A stretch of 64,000 bases of DNA, from positions 1 to 64,000 of the forward strand of contig CAZYVT010000011.1 in assembly GCA_964651335.1 (NCBI GenBank), read 5' to 3'. The notes below the pieces were generated by a model. It had not been told where the DNA came from, did not search any database, and saw only the letters and a list, made by a program, of their open reading frames with translations. This DNA comes from 2-02-FULL-66-14 sp964651335. GTDB lineage: Bacteria; Pseudomonadota; Gammaproteobacteria; Burkholderiales; SG8-39. This document shows, in pieces, positions 8,712-18,669 of this stretch. A program made the position numbers and the translations under genes. The stretch's first letter is position 1; each line of letters begins with the position of its first letter.

Positions 8712-8730
8712 CGGACAAGGAGCGACCGCC

Positions 8731-9684
8731 ATGCCGAATTCGAGGATCAAGCGTTACCTGAAGCACGGGACCCTGCCGCAGTTCGCGGTGTTCGAAGCCA
8801 GCGCGCGTCTGGGAAGCTTCACTCGTGCAGCCGAGGAACTGCACATGGCGCAGCCAACGGTCTCCGTGCAGATCAAGAAGCTCACCGAAACAGTCGGCCT
8901 GCCGCTGTTCGAGCAGGTCGGCAAGCGCATCTTCCTCACCGAGCCGGGACGCCAACTGTACGCGTCCTGCGAGCAGGTATTCCGCACGATTGCGAACGTC
9001 GAGGATTCGTTCGCCGACATCCGCGGCCTGAAGTCCGGGCGCCTGTGGCTCGCGGTCAGCACGACCGGCAAGTACTTCGCCCCGCGCATGCTCGCGGCGT
9101 TCATCCAGCGCCACCCGGGTGTCGAAGTATCGCTCCAGATTCACAACCGCCGGACGCTGATCGATCGCCTCACCAATAACGAAGACGACCTGTACATCTT
9201 CGCCAACCCGCCGCGGGAACCGGAGGTCGTGCGCCAAGCGATTCTGCCCAATCCGATGGTTGTGTTCGCGCGCGCCGATCATCCCTTGGCGCGCGAAACC
9301 CGCATCCCCCTCGCGCGCCTCGCCCAGGAGCCTTTCCTGATGCGCGAGCCGGGTTCGGGCACGCGGATGGTAGCGCAGGAACTATTCGACAGACACGGCC
9401 TCGAGCCAATGGTAAGAATGGAGCTGTGCACCAACGAGGCGATCAAGCAGGCCATCCTCGCCGGTCTGGGCGTGTCCATCATGTCGCGCTACACGCTCGG
9501 GCTCGATACCGGGCAGCAGCAGCTGGTAAGCCTCGACGTCGAGGGATTTCCGCTCGAAGGCCACTGGTACTTCGTCTATCCTGCAGGCAAGCAGTTGTCC
9601 CTCGTTGCCAGTAAGTTCATGGAGTTCGTGCGCGTCGAGGCGAAGCAACTCGTCCTCGACCACCTCGCGCGGAACGGGCGATAA
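8731..9684 (+). CDS. LysR-family transcriptional regulator (CbbR-like)
   Basis: A 317-aa LysR regulator. The N-terminal winged helix spans residues ~14-75 (FTRAAEELHMAQPTVSVQIK) and the effector-binding domain ~100-305. The effector domain has CbbR-subgroup features (segments around NNEDDLYIF and VVFARADHPLA). AAGGAG lies 8 nt before the ATG. The effector and target are not evident, since its neighbours are not Calvin-cycle genes. It is the first gene downstream of the riboswitch/terminator, which is unusual for a regulator. Confidence 0.9.
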   Translation: MPNSRIKRYLKHGTLPQFAVFEASARLGSFTRAAEELHMAQPTVSVQIKKLTETVGLPLFEQVGKRIFLTEPGRQLYASCEQVFRTIANVEDSFADIRGLKSGRLWLAVSTTGKYFAPRMLAAFIQRHPGVEVSLQIHNRRTLIDRLTNNEDDLYIFANPPREPEVVRQAILPNPMVVFARADHPLARETRIPLARLAQEPFLMREPGSGTRMVAQELFDRHGLEPMVRMELCTNEAIKQAILAGLGVSIMSRYTLGLDTGQQQLVSLDVEGFPLEGHWYFVYPAGKQLSLVASKFMEFVRVEAKQLVLDHLARNGR

Positions 9685-9728
9685 ATCATTCTGGGGAGCC
9701 GCAACAGGCTACGTCCAAGACGGCGAAG

Positions 9729-10359
9729 TCATGCGGAGCGCGGCTTGTCGGCGCGCGCGGCGATAAAAAACGACCCCATTCCCGCCGATTCACGCGCACG
9801 CAACTTCAAGCCGCCCGCATCGAGCAGCGGTCCAAGCTGGCGGTTGACATCGGTGGCAATCAGGTTTGCGATGGCGCCGGCGACGCGGCGCGGCAGCGAA
9901 GCTGCGCGCCGCGTCGGGCAGAAACTTGTCGAATACCGAGACACGCCCGCCAGGCCGCAGCACGCGAGAGACCTCTCGAATCGTTGCGAACGGATCCGGC
10001 ACCACCGCGATCGCCAGGTGCAGCAGCACGCAATCGAAGCTCGCGTCGGCAAAGCCGAGCCGCGCCGCGTCCATCACTTCTGTGCGCACCGGGCGTCCGA
10101 GCTTCGCCGCCCGCTGCTCCAGGCGCGCGAGCATCGCCGGCGCGATGTCGATCGCCGTGAGATCGGCCTCCGGCGGCAACCATGGCAGGTCGAGCCCCGT
10201 TCCTGCCGCCACGATCAGCACGCGCTCGCCGCGCCGGATCGCCGCGAGTTCGATCGCCCGGCGCCGGCCGCGCTCGATGAAACCGAGGCGCCCTACGAAC
10301 CAGTCGTAGAAAGGCGCATACGCGTCATAGCGCGCGCGGTTCCAGCTGGCCCGGTCCAC
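9729..10359 (-). pseudogene. SAM-dependent methyltransferase, frameshifted
   Basis: A class-I methyltransferase (UbiE/PmtA-like) whose reading frame is broken. The upstream frame, from a GTG at 10359 next to the tctC stop, encodes the SAM-binding core (VLIVAAGTGLDLPW; AIDIAPAML; DAARLGFADASFDCVLL) through VFDKFLPDAARSF. The expected C-terminus (VAGAIANLIATDVNRQLGPL to ADKPRSA, stop at 9729) continues in a different frame. The switch falls near 9895-9910 in a GC-rich run. It could be a real pseudogene or a single-base sequence error; the two halves are otherwise well preserved. Confidence 0.75.
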
Positions 10360-10360
10360 C

Positions 10361-11320
10361 CTATTCCGGCTGAATGCCCGCGTCGCGGATCGCCTTGCCC
10401 CAGACGTCGAGCTGCTCGCGAACATAGGTGGCAAGCTCCGCGGCCGACGAGGGACGGGCCTCGAACGCCTGTTTGGAGAGCTGGTCACGGGTGTCCGGGC
10501 GCTTCAGGATGGCGACGATCTCGCGGTTAAGCCGCTCGACCACGTCCCTCGGCATCTTCGCCGGCCCGAATAGTCCGGCCCAGGGGACGATCGGAAATTT
10601 CGGCATCCCGGCCTCGACGATCGAGGGCACGTCGGGCAGGAGCGCACTGCGCGCCGGGAGCGTCGTCACGACCGCCCTGAGCTTGCCTTCGCGGATGTGC
10701 GGCGCAACGGTCGAGTACGAGCTGAACATCAGGTGGATCTGGCCCGACAGCAGGTCCGTGATTGCCGGCGGCTCGGTCTTGTACGGTATGTGGACGATGT
10801 TGATCTTCGCCAGCGTGGCGAACATCGCCGTGGACACAATCCCGGTGGTGTTGCCGGTAGCGTAGTTCAGCTTGCCGGGGTTGGCGCGCGCGTGCTCGAT
10901 CAGCTCGGCAAGGGTCTTGGCCGGCACGCTCGGATGCAGGACGACGAAGAACGTGTAGTAGCCGATGAAGCTAACCGGCGTGAAGTCGGCGACCGGGTCG
11001 TAGGGCAGCTTCTTGCGCAGGTGCGGCGAAGCCGACAGCGGGCTGTTGGTCGCGATGAACAGCGTGTGTCCGTCGGGCGATGCCTTCGCCACGTCGACCG
11101 CGGCAATCGCGCCGTCTGCGCCGGGCTTGTTCTCTACCACCACGGCCTGCCCGAGCGACTGGCCAAGGGGTTGCGCGATGATGCGCATGACGATGTCGGT
11201 CGACGAGCCGGCCCCGAAGGGCACCACCACGCGCACTGCTTTCGAGGGGTACTGCGCGCCGGCGACGAGCGCATGCGCCAACAGCGCAACAGCGGAAACG
11301 ACGCAAAGCGGCATTCTCAT
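10361..11320 (-). CDS. tripartite tricarboxylate transporter receptor (TctC/Bug family)
   Basis: A 319-aa periplasmic solute receptor with a Sec signal peptide ending near VAGAQ. The mature part has Bug/TctC signatures (YPSKAVRVVVPFGAGSSTDI; ENKPGADGAIAA; YDPVADFTPVSFIG; PYKTEPPAITDLLSGQIHLMF). These bind carboxylates or similar small molecules. No TctA/TctB permease genes are in the window, as is usual for expanded betaproteobacterial Bug genes. GGAGGAG precedes the ATG. It is divergent from gnd, with a 62-bp gap. Confidence 0.9.
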   Translation of the reverse strand: MRMPLCVVSAVALLAHALVAGAQYPSKAVRVVVPFGAGSSTDIVMRIIAQPLGQSLGQAVVVENKPGADGAIAAVDVAKASPDGHTLFIATNSPLSASPHLRKKLPYDPVADFTPVSFIGYYTFFVVLHPSVPAKTLAELIEHARANPGKLNYATGNTTGIVSTAMFATLAKINIVHIPYKTEPPAITDLLSGQIHLMFSSYSTVAPHIREGKLRAVVTTLPARSALLPDVPSIVEAGMPKFPIVPWAGLFGPAKMPRDVVERLNREIVAILKRPDTRDQLSKQAFEARPSSAAELATYVREQLDVWGKAIRDAGIQPE

Positions 11321-11382
11321 GATCTGCGCTCCTCCACCTCGTGTGCCAGATTATAGAATGGCCCGCAATCGAGGAGGCCGCA

Positions 11383-12291
<909 letters not shown>

Positions 12292-12311
12292 TTCAGCGCG
12301 ACGCAGAGCAC

Positions 12312-12815
12312 ATGATCGTCGTGGTGATGGGCGTCTCGGGAGCGGGAAAGACGACCATCGGACAGTTGCTCGCACTGCGGCTGGGATGCGAGTTCCTCGA
12401 CGGCGACGACTGGCATCCGCCGGAGAACGTCGCCAAGATGGCCGCGGGCATTCCGCTCGAGGATTCCGACCGCTGGCCCTGGCTGGACCGTCTGAATCGG
12501 CTCTTGCGCGAGCGCAATTCGGCGGTCCTCGCCTGCTCGGCGCTCAAGCAGGCGTACCGCGAGCGGCTCGCCGCGAGCGTGGCGCGCTGCGAGTTCGTAT
12601 ACCTGCAAGGATCGTTCGACCTGATTCGCGAGCGGATCGCGGCGCGGCAACATCGCTACATGCCGGATTCGCTCCTCGCGTCGCAGTTCGCCGTGCTCGA
12701 GCCCCCGGCGCGTGCGATTGCGGTGGACGTGGCGCAGCCGCCCGAGCGCTGCGTCGACGCGATCAGCGCCGCGCTCGGACGAGCACGCGCAGCAGCAGAT
12801 CGGGCCGGTCGGTGA
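12312..12815 (+). CDS. gntK: gluconokinase
   Basis: A 167-aa thermoresistant-type gluconokinase that makes 6-phosphogluconate, the substrate of the preceding gene. P-loop GVSGAGKTT is at residues 7-15. The gluconate-binding region FLDGDDWHPPENVAKMAAG and the ACSALKQAYRERL motif are complete. The ATG at 12312 gives the family's usual N-terminus; the longer frame upstream is antisense filler. Its 3' end overlaps the convergent glpQ gene by 53 bp. Confidence 0.93.
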   Translation: MIVVVMGVSGAGKTTIGQLLALRLGCEFLDGDDWHPPENVAKMAAGIPLEDSDRWPWLDRLNRLLRERNSAVLACSALKQAYRERLAASVARCEFVYLQGSFDLIRERIAARQHRYMPDSLLASQFAVLEPPARAIAVDVAQPPERCVDAISAALGRARAAADRAGR

Positions 12816-13656
12816 TGATGCCGTCCACCCCGGTCTCGATCAGCTGCCGCATGCGTTCTTCGTCGTTCACCGTCCAGACGTGCACTTTCAGGTTGCGCCC
12901 GCGCGCCGCCGCGACCAGCGCGGGGGAAGCGATGACTGCATCGCCGAGCCGATCCGGGATCTGCAAGGCCGCGGCGGCCGGGCTATACACGCCGGCGAGA
13001 TTGGCGCGGGCCAGCCCGACGAAGATTCGCGCTTCACGCCCGCTCATCGAGGTCGCAACTTCCGGGCACGCGTGGCGAAATTCGCCGAGGAGGTCGTGGT
13101 TCACCGATGCGACAAGCACCTTCCGCGTCATCGCGAACTTGTGGATCAGTGCGCACAGCGACTGTGCCAGGGCAGGATCACCGGGCTTCATCTCGATATT
13201 CATGCGCATGGCCGGGAGTCGCGCGAACACCTCATCGAGGGACGCGACGCGGATCCCCTGGCCGCGGAACAGAAACGTGCGGCCGCCGTCGCCCGACCAG
13301 CGATAACCCGCATCAAGCTTCTGCAATTCGGCAAGCGTGAAGGAATCGACCGGCCCGTGGCCGTCGGTGGTGCGATCCACGGTCGGATCGTGCAGGCACA
13401 CGATCGCGCCGTCGGCAGTGCGGCGAACGTCCGTCTCGAGGACGTCCGCGCCGATCTCCGCGGCGTGGGCAAAGGCGGCGAACGTGCTCTCGGGGCGGAG
13501 CCCGGCTCCGCCGCGATGGGCGATGACTTGCGGTCCGGGTTTCTCGCCTGCGAAGAAGGGATGATGCGCCGCCGGGCTTGCGGTAAGCGCCAGCACGCCG
13601 TACGCGCCGGCGGCGAGAACGATCAGAGACAGCACGAAGGACGTCCGGCGATGCAT
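12763..13656 (-). CDS. glpQ: glycerophosphodiester phosphodiesterase
   Basis: Hydrolyses glycerophosphodiesters to glycerol-3-phosphate and alcohol. 297 aa from ATG 13656 (AAGGACG upstream), with an N-terminal signal anchor that suggests a periplasmic location. TIM-barrel GDPD motifs are AHRGGAGLRPESTFAAF, ETDVRRTADGAIVCLHD (metal and catalytic residues) and NIEMKPG. The start lies 16 bp after the stop of the DUF2229 gene, so it may be the last gene of the TRAP/archerase operon. Its C-terminus overlaps gntK. Confidence 0.9.
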   Translation of the reverse strand: MHRRTSFVLSLIVLAAGAYGVLALTASPAAHHPFFAGEKPGPQVIAHRGGAGLRPESTFAAFAHAAEIGADVLETDVRRTADGAIVCLHDPTVDRTTDGHGPVDSFTLAELQKLDAGYRWSGDGGRTFLFRGQGIRVASLDEVFARLPAMRMNIEMKPGDPALAQSLCALIHKFAMTRKVLVASVNHDLLGEFRHACPEVATSMSGREARIFVGLARANLAGVYSPAAAALQIPDRLGDAVIASPALVAAARGRNLKVHVWTVNDEERMRQLIETGVDGIITDRPDLLLRVLVRARR

Positions 13657-13672
13657 GCGGCTTGCGTCCTTC

Positions 13673-14944
13673 TCAAATTCCGCTCTTTGCCTCCTCGGCT
13701 GCATGTTCGACGAGCGGACACCCCGCCGGGCTCGCCGCCTTCTTCTTCGCGATGATCTCCGCCGAATACTTCTGCAGGTAATGCGCGATCGTCTCGACCC
13801 GGATCTTCACCGAGCCCGCCGGTTTGGTCGAGTCGAGATCCTGGAAGGAGAAGAACAGCGTCCCCGAACGCTCGACGATCTGCTGCACCGGCGAGTAGGT
13901 CGGCTGGTCCATGCCGCACTCGTAGCTCGACAGGCGCACCACGCACGCGATCCAGGGCATGCGCGCCGCGTACTTGGCGCCCCACAGGATCTCGTTGGTG
14001 TTCGCGCTGTAGGAAGACGGCCAGACGTCGGCGATGTCGAACGGTGACTTGACGTGGCCCGCTTCGATGTCCGGTCCGAACATCCAGCCGAGCAGATCCG
14101 GGTCGGTGGGCAGGTACTGCGTCCAGAGCACCGGGTAGCCGTAGGCCTGCAGGTCCACTTCGATTTCGTGGCCGATGCCCGGATCCATGTGGTAGGGCCG
14201 CGCAACGACCAGCAGGCAGGGCTTGTTCTCGCGCGCACACCATTCCAGGATCGCGCGACCCTTGGCGCGCAAACCGTCGTTGAAAGTATCGAGGGCGGAG
14301 AAGCCGGCCTGCACCGCGCGCCGGGTTTCCTCCAACGTGAGGCCCGGAATCACGTCCTTCATCACTTGGTACAGTTGCTTCGGCACCAGCGGCCGGTCGC
14401 CGAGCGAAACGAGCGGCGCCGCGTAGCGGATGCCATGCTCGGCAAACACGTCCTTCTCCTTGAGGAACCCGGCCTTGATGTTCTCGGGCGCCGCCATGAC
14501 CCGCGGGCAGGCGAGCGAGGCGAGCACGTGGGAGCCGAGGTACGAGGGCAGCGAATAGATCATGGGCGAGAACAGGATGTCGATCTTCCTGTGCTTGTTG
14601 AGCTGCAACAGCTCGCCGTAGTGGCCGGAGACGCACTTGACCGGGTAGCAGCAGTCCACCGTCCCGCGGCCCTTGCCGAACTCGCGCGCTTGGTCTTCGG
14701 ATGTATCGGAGGAGAACTCGATGTGGCGCGAGTCGATGCCGAGCGCATCGAAAAATCCGATCCAGAACTGGTGCGTGGACCAGATGTTGAGGACGCGCGG
14801 GATGCCGATGCGCAGCGCGGCGCGCGGCTTCTCCCCGGCCGATACCGCCTGCGCGCCGGACGCCTCGCGCCCGCCCTCAGGCCGGGATTTTGGCTCTGCG
14901 GAACGCGTGCGTGCGAACCAGTTCGGCCACGTTAGGATACGCAT
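13673..14944 (-). CDS. 2-hydroxyacyl-CoA dehydratase-related protein (DUF2229-like)
   Basis: A 423-aa protein resembling the substrate-side component of radical 2-hydroxyacyl-CoA dehydratases/benzoyl-CoA reductases. It matches the DUF2229-type partner of tandem BadF activases. Visible elements are LRIGIPRVLNIW, the cysteine cluster DCCYPVKCVSGHYGELL, VARPYHMDPGIGHEI and SYECGMDQPTYSPVQQI. The start overlaps the upstream activase gene by 68 bp but has an excellent GGAGGAGA seven bases before the ATG, so I accept the overlap. The reaction is unknown. Confidence 0.8.
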   Translation of the reverse strand: MRILTWPNWFARTRSAEPKSRPEGGREASGAQAVSAGEKPRAALRIGIPRVLNIWSTHQFWIGFFDALGIDSRHIEFSSDTSEDQAREFGKGRGTVDCCYPVKCVSGHYGELLQLNKHRKIDILFSPMIYSLPSYLGSHVLASLACPRVMAAPENIKAGFLKEKDVFAEHGIRYAAPLVSLGDRPLVPKQLYQVMKDVIPGLTLEETRRAVQAGFSALDTFNDGLRAKGRAILEWCARENKPCLLVVARPYHMDPGIGHEIEVDLQAYGYPVLWTQYLPTDPDLLGWMFGPDIEAGHVKSPFDIADVWPSSYSANTNEILWGAKYAARMPWIACVVRLSSYECGMDQPTYSPVQQIVERSGTLFFSFQDLDSTKPAGSVKIRVETIAHYLQKYSAEIIAKKKAASPAGCPLVEHAAEEAKSGI

Positions 14945-17045
14945 TTTTCGTCTCCTCCAGTTTCGCCTTCACTACCTTCATCTCGTTCACATCCTCGAGC
15001 AGCCCCTTGGGACAGGAGTTACCGCTGATGACGCGCTCCCAGCCCGCCGCGAGCGGCACCTTGCTCCAGGAGCGCCCCTTGCCGTCCGGCAGGCGCACGT
15101 CGATGAAGGTGCGCTTGCAGCTCACCGGGCACCACTTGCACGTGGTGTGCTCGTTGGTCGTGCTCGTGTACTCGAGCGCTTCGATCGTGTCGTAGCCGCG
15201 GAAGCGGCTCGGCGCGCCCTGCTTCAGCCACTCGCCCGCGCAGAGCGCGGCGCCGATCGCACCGGCTTCGCCGCAGTACGGATGCACCACGATCTCGGCG
15301 TTGGGGACCTTGTCGCGCACGAAATCCACCTGCGCCTTCACTACCGCCAGGTTGCGGTGCGTGCCGCCTTGCAGCACGAACTTGCGGCCAGCCGCCGCGA
15401 GATTCTGGAGTTGGCCCGCGTACACCCAGACGTTCAGCGGCAGCACGGCGGCGAGGGATGCCATGATCTCGTCCGCCGACCAGCCCTTTCTTTGCTGGTT
15501 GACGATGTCGGACTGCAGGAACACGCCGCAGCCCATTGCGAGCGCCGGGATCGCGCGCGCCTGGAACGCGCGCCCGGCGTACTCATCGAGCGGCACGTTG
15601 TAGCGCTCGGCGACCCCCTGCAGGAAGGCGCCGTTTCCCGAGGAGCACTGCGAGTTGAGCCGGAAGTCCGATACCGTGCCCTGGCGCAGGAGCATGATCT
15701 TCACGTCGCAGCCGCCGACGTCGCAGATCACATCCGCGTCGGGGAAGTAGTGCAGCGCCGCTGTCGCATGCGCCACGGTTTCCACGATCGCCACGTCGGC
15801 GCCGACGATGTCCCGCAGCAGGTCCTTGCCGTAGCCGGTGATGGCAAGCGCGCCGATCGTCTCGAACCCGGCGCCGCGCACTTGGCGCGTGAGCGCCTTC
15901 GCGTCTTCGATCGGATTGCCGTTCGACTGCGCGTAGCAACTGAAGAGCATCTCCAGCTCGCGTGACAGGACCACAGCCTTCGCAGTGGTGCTGCCGAAGT
16001 CGCAACCGACCAGCACCGGCTGTTTGCGCTGCGCTGCGCTTGGCGCCGCGTGTACGCAGGTCCGTTCCCCGCCGTAGCATTTGATGAATTCGCCGAAATC
16101 GGCCTCGTCCCCCATCAGCCCCTTGGCGCCGTCCTTCGCCTTGGCCTCCCACTGCCCCTTTTCGATCCACCACTGCAGCTTCTCGCGCCCGGCGTAGGCG
16201 CCCACGGACGCCTGCTCGCCGCCGCCGATCTCGATGCAGCCGAGGCACGCGTAGTACAGCGCCTCCGCCGGCACCTGGATCAGCGATTGCGGATCGACGC
16301 CATCGGGCAGCACGACCTTGCGTTCGGCCCAGAGCTTGTGCAGGTGGTGCTGCCACGTCTGCTGAAGCCCCTTGAAGAACAGGTTCGGCCCGCCCAGCAG
16401 CAGCACCTGCGGAAGCGGCGTGTTGCCCTTGGTGAGGGTGGCGAGGTTCTGGTGCACCACCGCCTCGAACAGGCTGGCGATGATCTCCTCGACCGGCACG
16501 CCCGATTTCACCAGCGTGTTCGAGTCGGCCTCGGCGAAAATGCCGCACTTGGAGCTGATCTTGTGCAGCGTGTATCCCTCGTAGCCCATCTGGGCCAGGC
16601 GCTCCGCCGGGATCTGGAGCTTGCGCGCGGTCTTCTCGATGAAGGTCCCGGTGCCGCCGCTGCAGGCGGATTGCATGTACACCTGTTTGCTCTTGCCCTC
16701 CCCGCTCGGCGTGAAAAACAGGGTCTTCATGTCCTCGCCGCCGATCTCGGAGACGAAGTTCACTTCCGGATGCAGCATTTCAACCGCCGCAGACACGGCG
16801 ACGACTTCCTGGATGAACTTGCCGCCGACGAACGGCACCACGATCCCGGCGCCGGAGCCGGTGAGAAAGACGCGGTCGCGTCCCGGCGTGAGGCCGCATT
16901 CGGACTCCATCCGCTCCAGGAACGCGAGCACCATCTCGGCCTGCTTGGTGTTGTGGCGCTGGTAGTCCTGCCAGCGGACGGCTCCGTTCTCGGCCGCCAC
17001 CGCCTTGACGGTGGTGGAACCGACATCGAGCCCGACGACCATCAT
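14877..17045 (-). CDS. tandem BadF/HgdC-type ATPase (dehydratase activase)
   Basis: A 722-aa protein with two ASKHA ATPase domains. Domain 1 begins VVGLDVGSTTVKAV and domain 2 (~345) begins VGCDFGSTTAKAV. Each has the pair of cysteines that in HgdC/BadF ligate a [4Fe-4S] cluster at the dimer interface: SACSGGTGTF with SSKCGIFAEAD, and SQCSSGNGAF with MGCGVFLQSD. The tandem could form that interface within one chain. A C-terminal cysteine-rich tail (CKWCPVSCKRTF) follows. Known relatives ('archerases') use ATP to pump a low-potential electron into a dehydratase or reductase. ATGA overlap with the upstream gene. Confidence 0.85.
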   Translation of the reverse strand: MMVVGLDVGSTTVKAVAAENGAVRWQDYQRHNTKQAEMVLAFLERMESECGLTPGRDRVFLTGSGAGIVVPFVGGKFIQEVVAVSAAVEMLHPEVNFVSEIGGEDMKTLFFTPSGEGKSKQVYMQSACSGGTGTFIEKTARKLQIPAERLAQMGYEGYTLHKISSKCGIFAEADSNTLVKSGVPVEEIIASLFEAVVHQNLATLTKGNTPLPQVLLLGGPNLFFKGLQQTWQHHLHKLWAERKVVLPDGVDPQSLIQVPAEALYYACLGCIEIGGGEQASVGAYAGREKLQWWIEKGQWEAKAKDGAKGLMGDEADFGEFIKCYGGERTCVHAAPSAAQRKQPVLVGCDFGSTTAKAVVLSRELEMLFSCYAQSNGNPIEDAKALTRQVRGAGFETIGALAITGYGKDLLRDIVGADVAIVETVAHATAALHYFPDADVICDVGGCDVKIMLLRQGTVSDFRLNSQCSSGNGAFLQGVAERYNVPLDEYAGRAFQARAIPALAMGCGVFLQSDIVNQQRKGWSADEIMASLAAVLPLNVWVYAGQLQNLAAAGRKFVLQGGTHRNLAVVKAQVDFVRDKVPNAEIVVHPYCGEAGAIGAALCAGEWLKQGAPSRFRGYDTIEALEYTSTTNEHTTCKWCPVSCKRTFIDVRLPDGKGRSWSKVPLAAGWERVISGNSCPKGLLEDVNEMKVVKAKLEETKNAYPNVAELVRTHAFRRAKIPA

Positions 17046-18667
17046 CGCCGCCTCCCCGCCGCCACGTGCAGCGCGAGGTTTGCCGCGGTGCCGGCGACCC
17101 CGTAGCGCGGCAGGCGCCAGGTCGCGCGTCTCAGTTCGGGACTCTGCGCCGATGCGGCGCGCAGGTCATCGGCCGTCAGTCCGGTCTTCTCGAGCACCTG
17201 CTCGAACTCGCGCTGCGCGCGCTTCTTCGCCTCGGTGAGGATCATCTGGCAGCGCGAGAGCGCGTGCACTTCGGCGTCGCCCTTGATTTCGAGCGGCGCG
17301 TAGAGCATGTCGGGGTACTTGCCGAGCACCGCCGCCATCGCTCCAATGCTCATCGTGTTCGGCATGCAGGAGTACGGCGAGAGTTCGCAGGTCATGTGCG
17401 CCTTCTTGCGGTGGTAGGCCCACAGCGCCTTGCCGACCAGCATGTCGCCCTCGCCGCCGTTCAGCCGGCTGTGGTAGTAGGGCGAGGCGAGGCGGCGCAG
17501 CTCGTACTGGTCCGGCATTTCGCGCGGCACGCCGCCTATCGCGCGGCGCATGCGTCGGTGCGTCCAGTTGAGCAGCGCCTGCCCGGCACGCACGCCGCCG
17601 AGCTTCAGGCGCGCGCCGCGCTCGATCCCGATGTGGTCTTCGAACTCCTGTCCCGCGAGGCGCAGCAGGTAATCGAGCCAGATCGTGATCGCGGCGGGGT
17701 AGACCTCAGCGCCCTCCGATTCGAGCCAACGGTGGATGTTGTAGTTCGGCGCGCCTTCCACCGTCTGCAGGTAGAACTCCCCGGTGATCTTGACCACCGG
17801 CTTGACGCGCGTGCGGTCCACCTCGATGCGGTCGAACCGGTCGCGCACGTCGCGCATCGCTTTGACGAAGTAATCGGTGCCGAGATGCCAGAGGACCGGG
17901 GCCCATTTCTTTCCGCGGTACGGGCGCCGGCGAAAGACTTCGTACAGGTGCTCGACCGACTCGCGCGCCACGCACTCGGTCTCCCCCGGATTCACTTCGT
18001 ACGGCCGGGTCTGGTATTCCATGTCCTGCAGGACGTCAGTCAGCACGATGGACCAGACAGCGCCGAGCGTGAACGGCATGTTGAGCTCGAGCCCGCCGCC
18101 CTCCTGCGCGCCCTGGTCGAGGTTTCCCTGGTCGAGCAGGAACAGGCGGAACGCGTCCAGGCCGGCATTGCGCAGCGCAAGCTCGTAGCTCTGGTGGTAC
18201 TGGCCGAAGCGGCAGGCGCCGCACGAACCCGCAGTGACATAGATGAATTTTTTCGCCACCTCTGCAGCACCGATTCGCTGCGCTTCAGTGCGCAGGAAAT
18301 TGGCGAGGTTGCCGGTGGTGAAGCTCGTCGGGCAGCACTGCCCGATGTCGGCCAGTTCCCGGCCCGTGAGCAGGTCCTCTCTGGTCGCCGTCGGCAGCAC
18401 CTGTGCCCGGTAGCCGAGGTTTTCCATCGAGCCCTGGATCACGCGCTCCGCCCGCCAGTGCAGGCCGCCGAAGAGAATCGTTACCTCGTCGCGCTCGGCA
18501 CGCGTGAACGGCCGCGGCTTGTAAGCGCGGTACGGCTCGGAGCCTAGCGGCACGTGGATCGCCGGTTTCGGCGCCCTCGCCCGGACGTCTTCGGGCATCT
18601 CCTCCTTGACCACGCGAACGTTCTGCAGTGACTTCCAGCGCGACGTGCCTGTAGCGTCGATTTGCAT
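17042..18667 (-). CDS. 2-hydroxyacyl-CoA dehydratase/benzoyl-CoA-reductase-like subunit
   Basis: A 541-aa protein from ATG 18667. Cysteine motifs GQCCPTSFTTGNLANFL and TAGSCGACRFGQYHQSYEL fit an iron-sulphur substrate component of the HgdB/BcrB superfamily. Together with the next two genes it makes up the domain set that some bacteria carry as one very long activase/dehydratase polypeptide, here split in three. The open frame continues to 19648 but is antisense-like filler opposite the DctQM gene. It starts 2 bp after the dctQM stop. Substrate unknown. Confidence 0.8.
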   Translation of the reverse strand: MQIDATGTSRWKSLQNVRVVKEEMPEDVRARAPKPAIHVPLGSEPYRAYKPRPFTRAERDEVTILFGGLHWRAERVIQGSMENLGYRAQVLPTATREDLLTGRELADIGQCCPTSFTTGNLANFLRTEAQRIGAAEVAKKFIYVTAGSCGACRFGQYHQSYELALRNAGLDAFRLFLLDQGNLDQGAQEGGGLELNMPFTLGAVWSIVLTDVLQDMEYQTRPYEVNPGETECVARESVEHLYEVFRRRPYRGKKWAPVLWHLGTDYFVKAMRDVRDRFDRIEVDRTRVKPVVKITGEFYLQTVEGAPNYNIHRWLESEGAEVYPAAITIWLDYLLRLAGQEFEDHIGIERGARLKLGGVRAGQALLNWTHRRMRRAIGGVPREMPDQYELRRLASPYYHSRLNGGEGDMLVGKALWAYHRKKAHMTCELSPYSCMPNTMSIGAMAAVLGKYPDMLYAPLEIKGDAEVHALSRCQMILTEAKKRAQREFEQVLEKTGLTADDLRAASAQSPELRRATWRLPRYGVAGTAANLALHVAAGRRR

Positions 18668-18669
18668 GG

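Noticed and set aside
8487..8730. Phasin-like coding sequence in the gap before the LysR gene
   Set aside because: An Ala/Val-rich + strand frame exists, but it coincides with riboswitch stems and terminator hairpins, which explain the sequence better.
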